Positions 49,501-63,665 of a stretch of DNA of 64,000 nt are shown here, one piece after another. The stretch lies in contig NC_052400.1 in the NCBI RefSeq assembly GCF_009389715.1, positions 2,170,001 to 2,234,000 of the forward strand, in the 5' to 3' direction. Under the pieces are notes generated by a model that had not been told where the DNA came from, did no database searches, and saw only the letters and a program-made list of their open reading frames with translations. The DNA comes from Phoenix dactylifera. Lineage: Eukaryota > Streptophyta > Magnoliopsida > Arecales > Arecaceae. Made by a program: the position numbers and the translations under genes. Within the stretch, counting starts at the first letter, position 1; each line of letters opens with the position of its first letter.

Positions 49501-52500
49501 AGAAACTATAATTCATTTGCATCACCACTAGACAATGCGAAACACCTGATCAAGAAACTTGTACATCAAAAAATACCTTTTGACAAAGCAATGCAAGATC
49601 CCTTGGATCAATATTCAACCCTGAAGACATGAAAATCAACATTGTTAATCCCATTGATGAGTTTCCTCAAGAATACGGAGAGATCATAATATACAATGTG
49701 CAGTTTGAAACTCAAATCTTCAATAACAACAGTAAAAATTTAAGTCTGGAGAACATACAATTATTCATCTTGTAGCATTAGTTGATGAAACTAATATTAA
49801 TTTAATTGCAAATATGTCCAGTGGGTACTGCAGCACCTTAGAGGAAGCAAATATGTTCCATAAGTTGAGATTAGGGTATAGAAAACAACATAGTATTGTA
49901 TATACGTGCAGTAAAAATCAGAGGATGCCTCGGGAAAGGATTATATTTGTGTTGATAAAGATGAGACACAGGAAAGCATTACTAAAAAAGGTAACTTTCA
50001 ATAAAATGAACAATTAACTCATAGAGCCAAACTCAAATAGATGGGATACGTCTCACTGGATATGGTTATTAGCCAAGATATTTCTGTACACAAAATGACA
50101 CACAAATCCACATTGACAATGAGCAAACCTTAGCATGCATATTGATAAATCGTAAAAAGCAGGATATACTATTACATGTTAATAATGTATGAAACATGCA
50201 AACCTACTTATATAAGAATTTGACAAACATTAAAGCTTTAAAGCAGAGTTCAAGAACTTGTCTGTGTCAGACTATCCTATTCGACCCATTACCCATTAAT
50301 AAATGTGGGTCTGATTGGGCTGAACCTGGACATTTAAAAACTGTTCCTACTGTACCAGCTCACTGGGCCAGACAGCATGATTAAAAAAGAGAAAAAAAAG
50401 GAAAACCCAAAACCTGATGGCCAGGCCCTCTTACTTCTTTCTTCTGTCAAACGTTTCCTATCTCAGTGTTTGGAGACCATCTCATTGCCATCTCCTGCCT
50501 CTGCCTTTCTTCCTTCCTTCCTCTCTTTCTAGCAGCAGCAAGAGCAGCCAATTCCAGCCAGGAGAAGCCCCAAGGATCTGGCAAAAAAATCCCCGATGCC
50601 AGCATAATTTAGTGGTTCTCGTGAAAAATCCTTGATCAATGCAGATCTATGGACATAGGCAAGGATATGGGGGAAATCCCCAATTGCAACATGGACCAAT
50701 GGCAAAGATGTGTCTAGTTTTGAAGTTGGGTCCTTAAAGGAGGTATAGATCACAAGCAGAGACAGATTTCTTGGGATTTTGGTGTCAAAGCTAGGGCAGG
50801 GAGAAGAGAAAAGAAAAGAGGCTATGGCATTGAGGAAGGTGGGAGGACCTATGTCTGGACAACCTGTGGTTCACCTACACTAGAAATGGTGTTTATGAAC
50901 CAATGCCAAGACACAACTGAAAATGAGCCCTAATTTTGGGTCTTAGTCAGTTTCGGTGGTTTCAGCCTATTTCGGCTGAAGCTGGCTAGTTATGATCCAG
51001 TTTCGTGGTTTCAGTTTCAGCTGAAACTGATAGAAACTAGTTAATATTTATTTTGAATATTTATTTGTATGAAAATGAGCCCTAATTTTGGGTTTTAGTC
51101 TGTTTCAGCGGTTTCAGCTTGTTTCGGCTGAAATTGGCTAGTTATGATCCAGTTTCATGGTTTTGGTCAAGTTCAGCTGAAACTGATAGAAACTAGTTAC
51201 TATTTATTTTGAATATTTATTTGGTATTTACAAACATACTAGAATCATTTCTTTATTTATTTTAGTGCATAGTCCGTATAACAGTAATTTTCACTGATTT
51301 TCTTTTTTTTTCCTTAAGCCAAAAGAGGAAATAGATAGCAAATTTAAGTACATAACCCGTAATGGATTGGAACCTTTAGAAAAGCCCTTACTAAGAGACA
51401 TAATGAGAACTAAGACAAACAAGGTTAGCCAAGCTATGCCGAATAGGACTGGTTGGTTACTGGCACAGTTAGTTAGTCGATTTAGTAATATATAAGAGCT
51501 GCATTTTTTTGGCCTCTGTTTCTTCCTTGCTCGATGTGCAGTTTCGAAGCCCGCCGCCCCCAAGCCCATCCCAGGTGAGTTTCTTGCCCCCTCTCTTCTC
51601 CAATCCCCATCGTTGGAACCAAAGAATAGTGACTCGAACTTCCTTCCTCTCCCACTCTCTCATTCTCTCTCCCTCGGTCCCCATTGCCAGTTCAGAGTTC
51701 TTGAAGCTCCACCACGACAGCTCGAACTTCCTCCACCCCTCTCTCTCTCCATCCCTTCTCTCCCTCCCTCTCCCTCTACCTCCCTCCATCTCCTCTCTCT
51801 CCCCTTCCCTCTCCATGAATGGCATGGTATGAATGTGTCGCCTATCAGTACGAGCCTCAATACTGGTTCGGTAGGCCTTGAATGCAAATAACAAATCCAA
51901 GATATTTCAAAGAAATAAGATCCTTTTCTACATAAATATATGATTGTAATTATACACATTTTATTAAATAAACACTTAACAATAGAAACATGAAAATTCA
52001 ATATGTTTATGCGTTCTACTAGGAAAATGAAGAACTGAATTCATTCAACACTACAAAAATGCAAAATTGTCAAATAATGGATTTTCAGACAACTAAAATT
52101 CAAGAAGCAAGAAATATATGTATGTTCAAAGTACCTTAAATATATACTTGTTCATAGTAAAAAATACTTAAATATTCACTTACAAGCAATGTTAATTTCA
52201 GCCTAAAATTATTGAAATGAAGAAGCCTATATAACACAAAATACTCTAAATTGCTGATTAATGGCTTTTCTTGATTTCTTTTATTTTTATTATATTTTTA
52301 TTTTTGAATTTTTATTGATTTTTTTTGTCCAAAACTCCAAAACTTAGAGCAGAACCTCTGAAACCAAAATCCCAAGGACATAGCCAATACCAAAACGAAA
52401 CCAGGTTTCCCAATCTTGGGCAACGCATGACCTAGGCACCAAGGCAATGTTTGGTTCCAGGGTAGCTAATCAAGGGGGCAGATAACTTTAACTAAATTTC

Positions 52501-55500
52501 TCCATCACTTATCAACTAATTCATGAATCTGAAAGGGTTTTTTTGGCGACTGCTCGCTTATCCAACCCTTGTTGTTGACATGTAGAAAATGCTATTTGGT
52601 TAAAAAAGGCATGGGTTAAGTGACTTTTCTGGCTATATGAACAAAAAAAGGCAGCATGAAAAGAGAGGGGAGAAGTGTAAAGCAGGGAGGCAAAATGAAG
52701 GGGAGCCTGGGGTGGTTAAACTTACTCCCCACCCCAAAAAAAATTTAACCAGGTTAGCCAAGTAAAGTCCCATTGACTACTTAATTGCAACCGTCAAAAA
52801 AATGATGGTGTTTCGCTGGATAACTGATTAACTATGGTTTTACCATTCCAGCATCCAAGCACAGCCCAAAAGGGTCAGGATGAGTCAATAATTAAAGTGT
52901 GAGAAGTTTAAACTGGACAAAAAAAATTAAGATCCATCCTCCTTTGTGAGTCCAAATTTGTCCAATCTGTTCCTTCTGATTCATGAATACAAAAAAATGG
53001 CCTAATGATTAAATCTGCAGGACTTCACTCATCTGCCCCTTAGCTTTGTTACATGTTTAACACCACATCTTACTGATGTCATACGTATTAGGGGCTACAT
53101 TACATTGGCATCTTATGCATCTATAAGAAAAGGCAAAATTTTCTCAACAAAGACAGAATGCAAAAACTGGAACTAACGTTAGATGTTTGAATGTAATAAA
53201 AGATTTCTAGTATAGTGTCCAATACCAAAACAATCTCCAAGGATTCACGATCTTGAATATGTACCTAAACAACTAACAGTGCATTCTACATATTATAAAT
53301 TATTAATTTAATCAAGATCAATACGTTATTATATATGAGCAACTATGCGATTGAAGATTGGTTTGACCGATGCGGTAGAATTTCTTAACTAAATATACGA
53401 AATTGTTTACCGGTGTGAGCCTACAACTGAGGAACATAAGACATCGATATCATTCAGTTTCAAGCAACTAAATATAGTTGCTTTCCAAGATAGTCATTTC
53501 CAGAGGAATGGTTTATACATAAAAACTAACCATGAGCAGCCGCAATTGCGGACATGGTGGCTACTTCCACTGCTGCTGAAGAAGAAACACCCTTGCCTTC
53601 TGGAACGGCAGAAGAGACCTGAATCATGCAGAAATATCATAAGAAATGTAGGGTCAGATTGTGTGCAACTATATCTTTGATAAGCTGAGAATAGCATCTT
53701 GGCTTTTAAGTCCATAAAGAAAGAGCTTGGACAAATGCTACAAGACAATCATAAGCCAGATAAATGCAATTATTATTCTTTCTCATGCTTCTACCAAAAG
53801 GAATGCCGATCCACCTCTTAATCCATTTTCAGCTTAAAAAATGGTTAGGAATGATCTTAAAGCTACTACAGATGGACTAATTTGGTTATACGGCACCATA
53901 TAAAGATCTGAAGATAATATATATACTTTTTAGCTATGCATAAAGCATCATTTGTACTGCAGTTCTTGAAGAAATAGAGAGTTGTTGAAAAAGATAAAAT
54001 GCACAATACCCGTGTGCTAGAATCCAACTTTTGACATAACAATGGACATGTCTTTTACTGATTTATTCATATCTTAATTTACTCCAACATAATTTCAACA
54101 ACAATCAACAAGCCATGCCTCATACATTTGAGGATGGATAATCTTGTTAACCACTTAAATCAAAGATCACATTCTCTCCCTTGTGATCAGGGACTATAGA
54201 TAGCCAACTTAGAGCCTGTTTGGTCTTGTTGCCACATGCCAGTTTTCTTTTTCAAAAAAAAGGGAATAATCCATTTACTTTTATCTTGTTTCTAAATTTT
54301 CGAAAACAGGAAATAAGTTTGGCAATCATCATTTTGTATGTTTACAAACAAGAAAAATGTAAAACACCTTTGACAGTTGTGTGGTGTACTGGAGGCAGCA
54401 ATTATAGTAGTATAGTAGGAGATGGTAGCTTTGCAAACAGTAAGCAGAAAACATATTCTTCAAAATATATTTTTTGTCACTTATTTTTTAAAATTTGAAA
54501 TTAATATAAACAGGTCCACCTCATGCATTCAAGGCCATCATTACTTCTTTTTCCTATTTTAAAAACATGAAAAAAGAAAACAGCCCCTAGACATTTAGCC
54601 TGGTTAGGTTTCTCCAATCTCCAATGACAGCTGAACAGGTTAAGTCATGCTTCCCACATGTTTGTTCCATGGAGAGTGGCGACAAAATATGCTAACTTTG
54701 GTTTTTGCTCCCAAAGTCAAGCTCCGTGTTTGATTTTCATGGGAAAATTGTTCTTTTGAGAGATAATGGAGAAATTCATATAAGTGAGAACAAAATTCCT
54801 TTAACAAGAAAATATGAAGAACTCCATTGGATGCTTCAATTCCTTTCCCACCACACATGCCAACTGGAAAACTATACATATCTATAAGATCATAAACATG
54901 TGATATAGTATCTCTTCACTTAGTTGTTGAACCACCTTAAACTTTTTGCTATGAACTGCTAGATAAAATGTAAACTGTCACATATCTTGAAATTAATAAT
55001 TTTAGGTTAGGATATACAGCTAGTTGCATTAGGCATGACGTCATACCAGTATGCATATACTGTCTGCAAAGCACACGCCAAGCTCAGTCATCAAGACAAG
55101 AATTGTTCCAGCAATATAAGCTGCCCATCTGAGACAGAACACATATTAATGAAACAATAAACGACATAACAATGAATTTAATCATCATTTTAGGGAGAAA
55201 AGACACCCACTTCTGAGACGGATCTTGAGCAAAGTATTCATGGGCTTTTTCATAGGAAATTGGATGCTCACCATCCATCAAGTCTGATAGGTCCATATCG
55301 AAGGTTGGTGCACGGTTACTTAACTCAGAACCAAATGACACCTATATAGGCTAGGAATCAGCAATAGCAATTTTTTATAAAACTCAGATTTAAAAAATAA
55401 TATATAGGCATTAGTAACAATTAAGTTCTTAAAACTAACAAACATAAAGACAGAATAGTATCTTAGAAGAATAATGTTAACAGGAACAAGTAGGTAAACA

Positions 55501-58500
55501 ATCAAAAGGATGTCTAATAGTTAGAAGAAAGTGCATTTAAATAATGATCAAGGGCATTAGAAGGCGTGTCAAAGAATTCACACTACATGGTTAATCCAGA
55601 TTTCTAAAAGGTAAAGAGGTTTGTGGTAACTTTTTACCTGGACTTCAATGTGGCAAACAGACTTGTTACAAAGAAAATTTTGACTTAAAAAATGAGTATG
55701 TTATATGACGTACAATTTGTAGCACAGGAATAGGTCCATGTCCTTTTGCCTGCTGACGTGCTTGAGCATGTTTCCAGAGTTTTTGCCCGCTCGGATGGTT
55801 CTTCTGAACAGCCACATGGCAGGCATCTCTGATAGGCATCTACAATGAAGGAACTGGATGGTGTTAAACAAACCAATGAAGAAACTTTCGTTCAGACTTC
55901 AAAGAGGCATTTATCTGTTCAAAACAGCTGGAATGAGCCATAAGGGGTTATTGGTTAACAATATGCACTTGCCAGGAAAGGAAGCTAACCTGCAAAACCA
56001 GGCTTCCTGAATAATCTGCAATTCCTCCCATGACATCCAACCTTCCAGGTGCTCTTGCAACATAAATTTCTTCCTGCATGAGAAAAAGAAGCCCTGAAGC
56101 ATGCAGCTAAATTATAACTATTTACTGGGGTCATATTATACTATCAGCTTTGTTCATTTTCAATGCTCTCAGGTCAGATTTTTAATAGGCCAACATTTAT
56201 ACAAATATGCACGACTATATGGCAAAATAAACTTCTTAGAAGCTTTGCATATATTTATAACATATGTTTCCGGATTGTAAAATCTGATAGGTTAAAAGAA
56301 TAATCAGGCATCTTTTTCCATGACTGGTTATCAATCCGATCTTCTTCGGTTTGGATTGGCCTTTAAGGCGTTGAAGAAGGCAATCATGAGAATGATCAGT
56401 TGGATATATGGTACATGGAGACCCCAAAAAGAAGAGGGACTCAGATTTTGTCGAAGAATCATGGAAGAGAGAAAAAACTAAGTTAACACTGATAAACGTC
56501 ACCAGAAGGATTTGAAAAGCAAGGATTCATAGAAAATGATTTAAGTGTAGATTTGTCTCATAGAAGGATTTCTAGACAAGAGCTAATTCAATAAAGATAC
56601 GTCCACCAGCATGAGTTCATTGTTGAACATGCATGTCTCAATGTGATTGAGGTTGACATGAAGGCAAATCTGTTCCAATTGTCATATTTCAAGTTGCAGT
56701 TTAGCTGCATTTGTATAACAGAGTGAAGACATACAAGAAGAAATTTTAAGCAAAACTATAATAAACTTTGCAGATTGTATTTATTCCCAGCATTATAAGC
56801 AGAATGTGATAAAGATAAAAAGAGCAGGAGAAAAGAGTAAGCTAGGTGAAGACCTCCCAATTAAAGAGTGCTGCAGCAGCAATCCGCTCCCTTAATTGGC
56901 GCTTCTCAGGATTCTTTAGGTCAGATCCACCACCAAGTTCTGATAGGCTCTTCAGGAAAGCCACTGTATCGGATAAACCATGCAGATCACCATGGAGTAT
57001 CTCAAAGTTCTCAATGCATCTTGCAATATATACAAGCACAAATCAGCAACAATTCACAGAACCAGCACTTACAGAATAACAAAATGAAAAGTTAAAGAAC
57101 ACACGATTCCACAAGAGAGGCATTCCCATTTATTTCAGTATTTGGTGCAGGGCGAAGACGAACTTCATTTTCAGCAAGAGAATACCAATCAGGAACGCCT
57201 ATGTCTCTGCCAGGAGCTCTTTGTAGTTGATATCCAAGCACTATGGCATCACGCAGTCGCCTTGCTCCACTCAACTAAATTCATAAAGCACAGAACTAGT
57301 CAATTCAGTATGTCTCATGAGTAAACCATAAGGCATGACAACAACTTAAATAAACAAATAGATAAATTCAACATATTTGGCTAGCAGAGGAGCATACACA
57401 GAAATGGAGACATATCAATTAACTAGAAAAAGCAACCCAAAATGACAAAAATGTTTCCAAAGCAACCTTCATCGCATTAGAAAAGTTCAAAGATGTTAGT
57501 CAAGCATATAATAGATAGATAGATAGATAGACAACATGTGCTCGGGCGTGTGCATGCCCGCACACACACACACAAAGATAGTATAAACAGATCCGAAAGA
57601 GAAAGAAGGTATCCACCTTCAGTATACGAAAAAAGCATGAAACTTGAAGAAAAAAAAGAAAAGAAAAGATGCAGGATAAATAGTATGAGAAAAGGCCACA
57701 CAAGTTTAAGCAAAAAAAAAAAAAAAAGCCACCCAAGTCTTTTTTATTCTAGAATAATAATTTCACTTTTGTATGATACGTTATATTGCTGGCTAAGCAT
57801 GGTGTCTAGAAGAGTGTAACTCATGGTTTCAAAAATCCCCATAGAAGGATGGTATGACCAGTATCGTACCATTCTGAAGCGAATCCAGCACCAATATGGG
57901 TGTCAGGATGCTAAAACAACTGTACCGGTATGTACTGGGCATACGTGTTTGTACCTGGTGTACCAGAAGTACCAGACCAACCGTACTGGAAAATACCAAG
58001 GGTTCTTCAAATTTTCAGAATATGTTAGTTTCAGTACATACCATTGGTTCAGTAACGTCCCAATACCATACTGTTCCAAAGAAAAAATGGTATAGGATTT
58101 GGTACCAACATTTAAAAGCTTAGTGTAACTATTTTGAAACAAAGCTAACAAATTATACTAAGGTAGCATTTTATACAATAAATGAATCATCTACACTTAC
58201 ATACCTTATCTGAAGCACATTTTTTTCCAGTAGCTGTATCCTGTAGTATGCGGGCTGCCACCTGATCATAAAATTACATATGTATGAATTTCCACATAAA
58301 ATTAGATGTCAAAAAATAGGAATTGTCAATAAGCATGAAACTATTATTACTCTCTGCCTGCATAGATTTAGTTAACATAGTTTCAGAATAGATAAAAAGA
58401 CAGGTAATGAATGAAATTGCCAAAAACATTGACAGATTTTTTTCCTTCCAAATCAAAGGATGGGATAGCATGAGTTTTTGCTAAAATCGTTTGCGCCTGC

Positions 58501-61500
58501 TCTTGCTCAAACTCCATCAATATCTTCCCTTTCCCATTAGGAGATATTTAGCCTTTCCTTAAACAACTTGCTTGTTCGGAAGACCAAAACCAGAACCATT
58601 TGACCAAGAAGATCGGCAGGGTCTCAAGCAAAAAGTAATATGAATATCAATCAGATAAATGCATATATACTCATATTTCCACTAAATGAATACTCATGCA
58701 AAATCAGATGTAAGTAACATTCATATTTGTTTGACATAGACATGGATATGTAATAGGAACTTGTCATATACAAGATACAGCATTTACAATGGCCATACAA
58801 TAATTAGTTGTCTACAGTATATATGCTGGGATAACTTGAAAAGGCCCATAAAATTAATTAGTCTTGAAACAAACAATATGTACCTATAGAATTAAATCCC
58901 GTAATATCATCAAAATTTTAAAAAAAACAATCTTTATTATATGCTGATATCAATATCCATAGCCAGATATCTGTATCTGTCTGTACCAAATACCAGATCT
59001 GCATTCTTATCTAGGTAATTTGGAAACAAATCTGATCCCGTGCCCGTCAGACATCCATACCCAGCCAATTTCAGATGCAGGAGGAAAAAAACGGCTATAT
59101 AACATTAACATGTTCTCAGCTGTAGGTTTCATTGCAAGATAATAATCTGGAGAAGCTAATGACATTCTTAAGTATGCATAGCTACATAAAAGAGAATACC
59201 TCTCCACCATTAATGCCTCTCTCATAGCAAGGCTTAAGAGTAAGGGCACGCTCGAGATATGGAATCCAGTGTCCGGTAAGCAAATCTCTCCTAATCATCT
59301 CAACGCCACCGTGGTAATACTGCTTAGGAAAATAAATGGCTACAAAAAGTAAATTTTCTACGACTTTATCCAACTAAATTATTTTTTCAGGTCTAAAGTG
59401 AAGAGAATCATGCAAAACCTCAAGCATATTTCTTAAAAATGGTTCTTCATTAAAATAATCTCTGCGCACAAAGATAAATGGCAACTTGTACGCCAAAGCT
59501 TCACTGACAGTGCCATACCCAATTTTTCCTGCAACAATGGATACACGAAACATCAAAAATAAAGTATACAGTATGTTGTAAAGTGATTCCACTTTTATGA
59601 CTACTCAAATATATTACCAAGCATGCAGTCAGAGGCTGCAATTAAGTCAGGCGTATATACATCTTTTGCAAGCTTTACAAAGTTTGGTGGAAGCTCTTGG
59701 TAGTCAGATGCACCACAGACCTTCATCAAGACAATTATACTTTCAGATATGCGAGTATCTCAAAATATTAACCACATATTAGCAGAAGAAAATCACAACT
59801 CTTAGCCTCTAACATGAGCATACCAGACATAACCAACCATCTGGTAACCACTCTTGCTTCAGTTTCCATCCTGCTGGCTGAAACAGAAGGATAAGAACCA
59901 AAATTGTATCAAAGTTAGAGAGACAATAATAAAATCTAACTCATGAATATCAAGAAGCAAATTCACAAACAACAGCAGAACATTCACCATCAAACTAATG
60001 ATGATAATGTCCAAGGAAAGCAACCACAGAAAACATAAGTTAGTCTACTATAACATGAAATTATGTGTATAGATGAAAATTGGTGATATCAGGCATTGAT
60101 TAATAATGATTTTCTGACTTTCACTTCATACATATGATGTTAAGATAGAATGCAAGAGACAATGATATGTCAGAGAAGTCAAAACTTTGGAAGATAAGAC
60201 TTTTTTTCAAGGAACTTTGTTGAATAAATTATGGGCTTAATATACCCAACAGTTACTCGTGTCATATAAGTATGTTCCTATCAGGGGAATGGTGATTGTG
60301 ATAGACTGATGTCGAAATATAAGCAAAAGCAGTGGCTGCATTGGAAACCTTGCTAGCATATGTGCAGGAATCCAGTGCAAATTATTATGCACCTAATAGA
60401 TCCAAAGCAATGCCATCTATCCAGCTGTCAGATAGATGACATCAGGTGCAGCACTAACAGCCCAAGTGTACACAAAATCAGAATCTAAGGCAACTAGAAC
60501 TGAGCCAGATACATCCAAGAAAAAGATACTGCATGTAATTGGTGAAAACAGCAGAGTACTTTGACACAGAATCAGCCAATATTTACTCAAAACCTTCCAA
60601 TTTGGACAGAATTTGCATCTGACCGGAAAGTCAGCACTGAGCTTGCTAATGCAATGTTTAATTGAACTTTGTTGAAAGGCAGCTTATTGTTTGACAACTT
60701 ACCTGTCCTCCAAAATTGAAAATAACTACTTTCACATCATTCCCAATTCCAAGTTCCTTCCTCACCTGATAGAACAAGAGCATTTAAGGAACAATAAAAG
60801 GAAGGTAATGGTCTGGAGAGTTACAGTTAGTGATATCCCCACCTCCAGTCGAGATTTGTGCAATCTTCTGACCACCAGAGGAACATCAATGACATCCTGG
60901 AAAGCAGGCACTGCAGGAAAAATAGGGAGGAGGAAGAGGGGGTGGCGGCGGGGAAGGGGGGGGGGAGCAATCAAGCAAGTGAAGGAGACAGACAGACAGA
61001 GAGAGAGAGAAGAGCATCTTTTGTATCAATATATTAATGATATGGATATAGTCAAGGAAATCATAAATTTTGCATGCCAGATAACATACTAGGGCAATAT
61101 CCAGGAAGTCGGAGTAAGAATTCACAGTGAGAGTAATCTTCGGCAATCTGTAAAAATCATAGTTAAAAAAATAATAATAATAATTTAGCATGAAGGGAAT
61201 TTACTGTGACAAGCAAGATGAATATCACAAAATAGAATGCATAAAAGGTCCTTGCATATGAATATAAAACTCCATTAATTAGATGACAGGGACAGATTGT
61301 TTTCTTTTTCATTGTAAAAGGAAGTGCATAACTAAAGGAATAACAAATGATTTGAAATGGAGATATAAAGGACACCAGAATGCTGTTGGTAGACCTTTCA
61401 TAATGCAATTCACATAAGAATGCTAGAACTCAAAAGGACAACACGATGAATTTTTTCCATTAGAGTTGTAAACCACTGCATTTTATCATGCATTAGCCTA

Positions 61501-61701
61501 CCATATAACCCTGAAAGAAACAAAAGCTTTTACTAAATTAATCAAGTTTAAAACTAACTGCCAGCAAAACAAAAAAGGAAAAAAAGATATGCATTTCCCA
61601 CAAAGTATCAAACAAGAAAAGGAACAACAAGCACCTGCCAAACAACAGAACGATGATGATGCCCAGCTGCCATGACATATTCTGCATATATAAAATCCCA
61701 A
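46510..61701 (-). CDS. ARA1: L-arabinokinase (glycosyltransferase-like plus GHMP kinase), 5' end outside window
   Basis: Phosphorylates L-arabinose to L-arabinose 1-phosphate in the cytosolic salvage of cell-wall sugar. Exons in transcript order: 61701-61635, 61147-61090, 60910-60843, 60765-60703, 59877-59824, 59720-59618, 59528-59419, 59319-59200, 58261-58205, 57274-57105, 57019-56854, 56073-55990, 55839-55714, 55341-55211, 55128-55047, 53618-53531, 49620-49577, 49471-49376, 49287-49211, 48952-48734, 48537-48372, 47646-47575, 47174-46971, 46656-46510. Phases fit throughout; 856 full residues are visible of about 1000. First half: GT-B-like domain, including [15 protein letters not shown] (about 138). 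Second half: GHMP kinase with [12 protein letters not shown] (about 351), ATP loop [11 protein letters not shown] (about 492-502) and [11 protein letters not shown] (about 781). All three kinase motifs are intact. The missing first 150 residues hold the N-terminal glycosyltransferase part. The intron between exons at 53531 and 49620 is 3.9 kb and repeat-filled. Confidence 0.95.
50919..51222. repeat. 152-bp tandem duplication in an ARA1 intron
   Basis: The unit starting GAAAATGAGCCCTAATTTTG begins at 50919 and again at 51071. Both contain GGCTAGTTATGATCCAGTTT and CAGCTGAAACTGATAGAAAC. Inside each unit GGTTTCAG and GGCTGAA recur, so the unit is itself built from short repeats. Confidence 0.85.
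52443..52870. mobile_element. possible MITE in an ARA1 intron
   Basis: The left end GGCAATGTTTGGTTCCAGGG and the right end in reverse complement, GGGCTGTGCTTGGATGCTGG, agree at most positions. The inside is AT-rich and non-coding. No target duplication was confirmed. Confidence 0.35.
57511..57573. repeat. (GATA)n and (CA)n microsatellites in an ARA1 intron
   Basis: About five GATA units (57511-57531) and, 30 bp on, about six CA units. Both lie between the exons at 57274 and 58205, counted on the plus strand. Confidence 0.85.
57840..58130. repeat. degenerate GGTAC-rich dispersed repeat in an ARA1 intron
   Basis: Full of GTACCGGTATGTAC, GGTATGACCAGTA and AATGGTATAGG motifs, like the stretch in the ARF intron at 23940-24135. 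Both are intronic and non-coding. Confidence 0.5.
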
Positions 61702-62428
61702 CTGCAAAAGTTGACAGATAATAAGAAAATCCAGATACCGGGCATGTTAACTATTACTCAGAGTTACTTTCAAATTCAATTACATATATCTAGGTATTCA
61801 AGGAGAATTACCTTGTTATTTTTTCCCGAAGGAGAAGGTATCATGATTCTATTTCAGATGGAAGATCTTTGGCGTTAAGGGTAATCAGAGAATTATTTTT
61901 AACTTTTAATCCCAATATCACTAAAATAGTTAAATTTCTCACATGTTTTTTCTCTACCTCATTTCAACAAGAACAGAAAAGTTCACTTTCAGAATCATGG
62001 TTATTTTTGTTAAAAATAAAAACACAGACTTACAAATTCATGTTCCTTCAAGGTATTTAGCCTTTAACTTACATGTCTGATTTTCACAAAAAAATTCTGA
62101 AATTGTGATTATAATTAAGAACTGTTTAAAATATGTACAATGCTGAAAAGGGTGAACAAATAGTAACAATCAACAAGGAAAACAAAATGTTGGTCTATGA
62201 AAACAGTAAGGTTAATCATCGTAAAAGTAGATTTTATCATTGTCAAGTAATGTTTCTTTTTGCTAGCGTAAGAGATTTCACAAGACTTAGAACTCCTTCA
62301 CCTTCTTTCAGGATTTCCTCTAAATATCTTTTGTCAGGAAAAACACTTGCATATTCATCTTTTCCTTTGGGTTTGACCTCGATCTTTTCTGTATTACACT
62401 TAACTGGCAAAAGGCATTAAGTGTTTTG

Positions 62429-62461
<33 letters not shown>

Positions 62462-62566
62462 TCTCTCGTGCGTGTGGTCAGTCTCTAAGGTTGACAGGCC
62501 TTTTCTTCATCTCCTTTAAAAGCTTAAAAAAATAAAAATTTTGAGAGCATTCGCTTCTGCACTAAG
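61702..62566. other. 5'-ward ARA1 intron, with one unexplained open frame
   Basis: No exon for the missing ARA1 N-terminus is found here. At 62243-62416 on the minus strand a 57-codon frame without ATG stays open and reads like real protein (for example KIEVKPKGKDEY and RYLEEILKEGEGVL). I do not recognise it. A (CT)n tract lies at 62431-62467. Confidence 0.4.
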
Positions 62567-63400
62567 GCCCTGTTTGGGATTGCTATTGACAGTAGAGCTT
62601 TTAAAGGTAGAGCTTTCGGAAAGTAGAGATTTTGGAAGTAAAGTTTTTATTAAAAGTTATTTAATGTTTGATAATTACATTTCTAAGTACTGTGGAACTT
62701 TAACATATGTTTGGTAACCAAAATGAGAAAGTGCATTTGGTATGATAAAATGACAATAAAGGATATAATACAATATAATATTATATAATATTATATTGTA
62801 TTATATCCTTTAATACAAATATTATATATTGTATTATATATTATTATATAATATTATATATTATAATATTTGATGTTTGTATAGTATTGCATGGTGGTGT
62901 ATAATACAATATAATATTATATAATATTATATATTATTATATTATTATTTTGTACAATATTATTATAATATAGTGTAATATAATATTGAATACTACAGCA
63001 TAATAATATAACGTAACATAATATGATATGATATAATAATGTATTATTAATAGTACAATATTACTATAATGTAATATATTATTATTATTATAATTATAAC
63101 ATAATATATAATATCATAAAATAATATTGTAATATAATACAGTAATAAAATATAATATAATGGATTAGAATCTAATATAATAAATAGATTATACTATATT
63201 ATAATTAAATATTATTATATATACCTAATAATAATATTATATATACTTAATAATAATATTATAATATAATCATATACTATAACATAATATAATGTAATAT
63301 AATTTAATATATTATCATTTATATTATTAATCGTATATTACAATATTATTATAATCATAAGATCATATATTATCATAATATAACGATTATTATAATAATA
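62567..63400. mobile_element. AT-rich inverted-repeat element, copy 3 (inverted)
   Basis: The left end GGCCCTGTTTGGGATTGC matches the left end of copy 1 (GGCTCCATTTGGCATAGC). The next 190 bp match the right end of copy 1 in reverse complement, including AGTTATTTAATGTTTGATAA (there GGTTATTTACTATTTGATAA) and ATGATAAAATGAC. The inside is TATAATATTA-type sequence. The right end is not found and may be lost in the AT-rich array. Confidence 0.55.
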
Positions 63401-63419
63401 ATAATATAAAATTATGATT

Positions 63420-63665
63420 GTAATAATATATATATATATGCATATAAATGTACATATATATATATATATATAAATGTACATATATATATATATGTACATA
63501 TATATATATGTACATATACACACACACACACATACATCTATATATACACGCACACAAATATATATGTATATATGTATTATACATAGATATATATCTATAC
63601 ATATATGTAGATATATATCTGTACAAATATATTGATATATATATATATGGACACATACATATATA
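63420..63665. repeat. TATA/TACA/CA low-complexity array
   Basis: Mixed (TA)n, TACATATA and (CA)n runs. Long open frames read through it on both strands but are artefacts of stop-poor simple sequence. Confidence 0.85.

Noticed and set aside
51469..51900. 143-codon minus-strand frame rich in Glu, Arg and Gly within an ARA1 intron
   Set aside because: It is a translation of a CTC/CTT-rich low-complexity stretch, with no domain.
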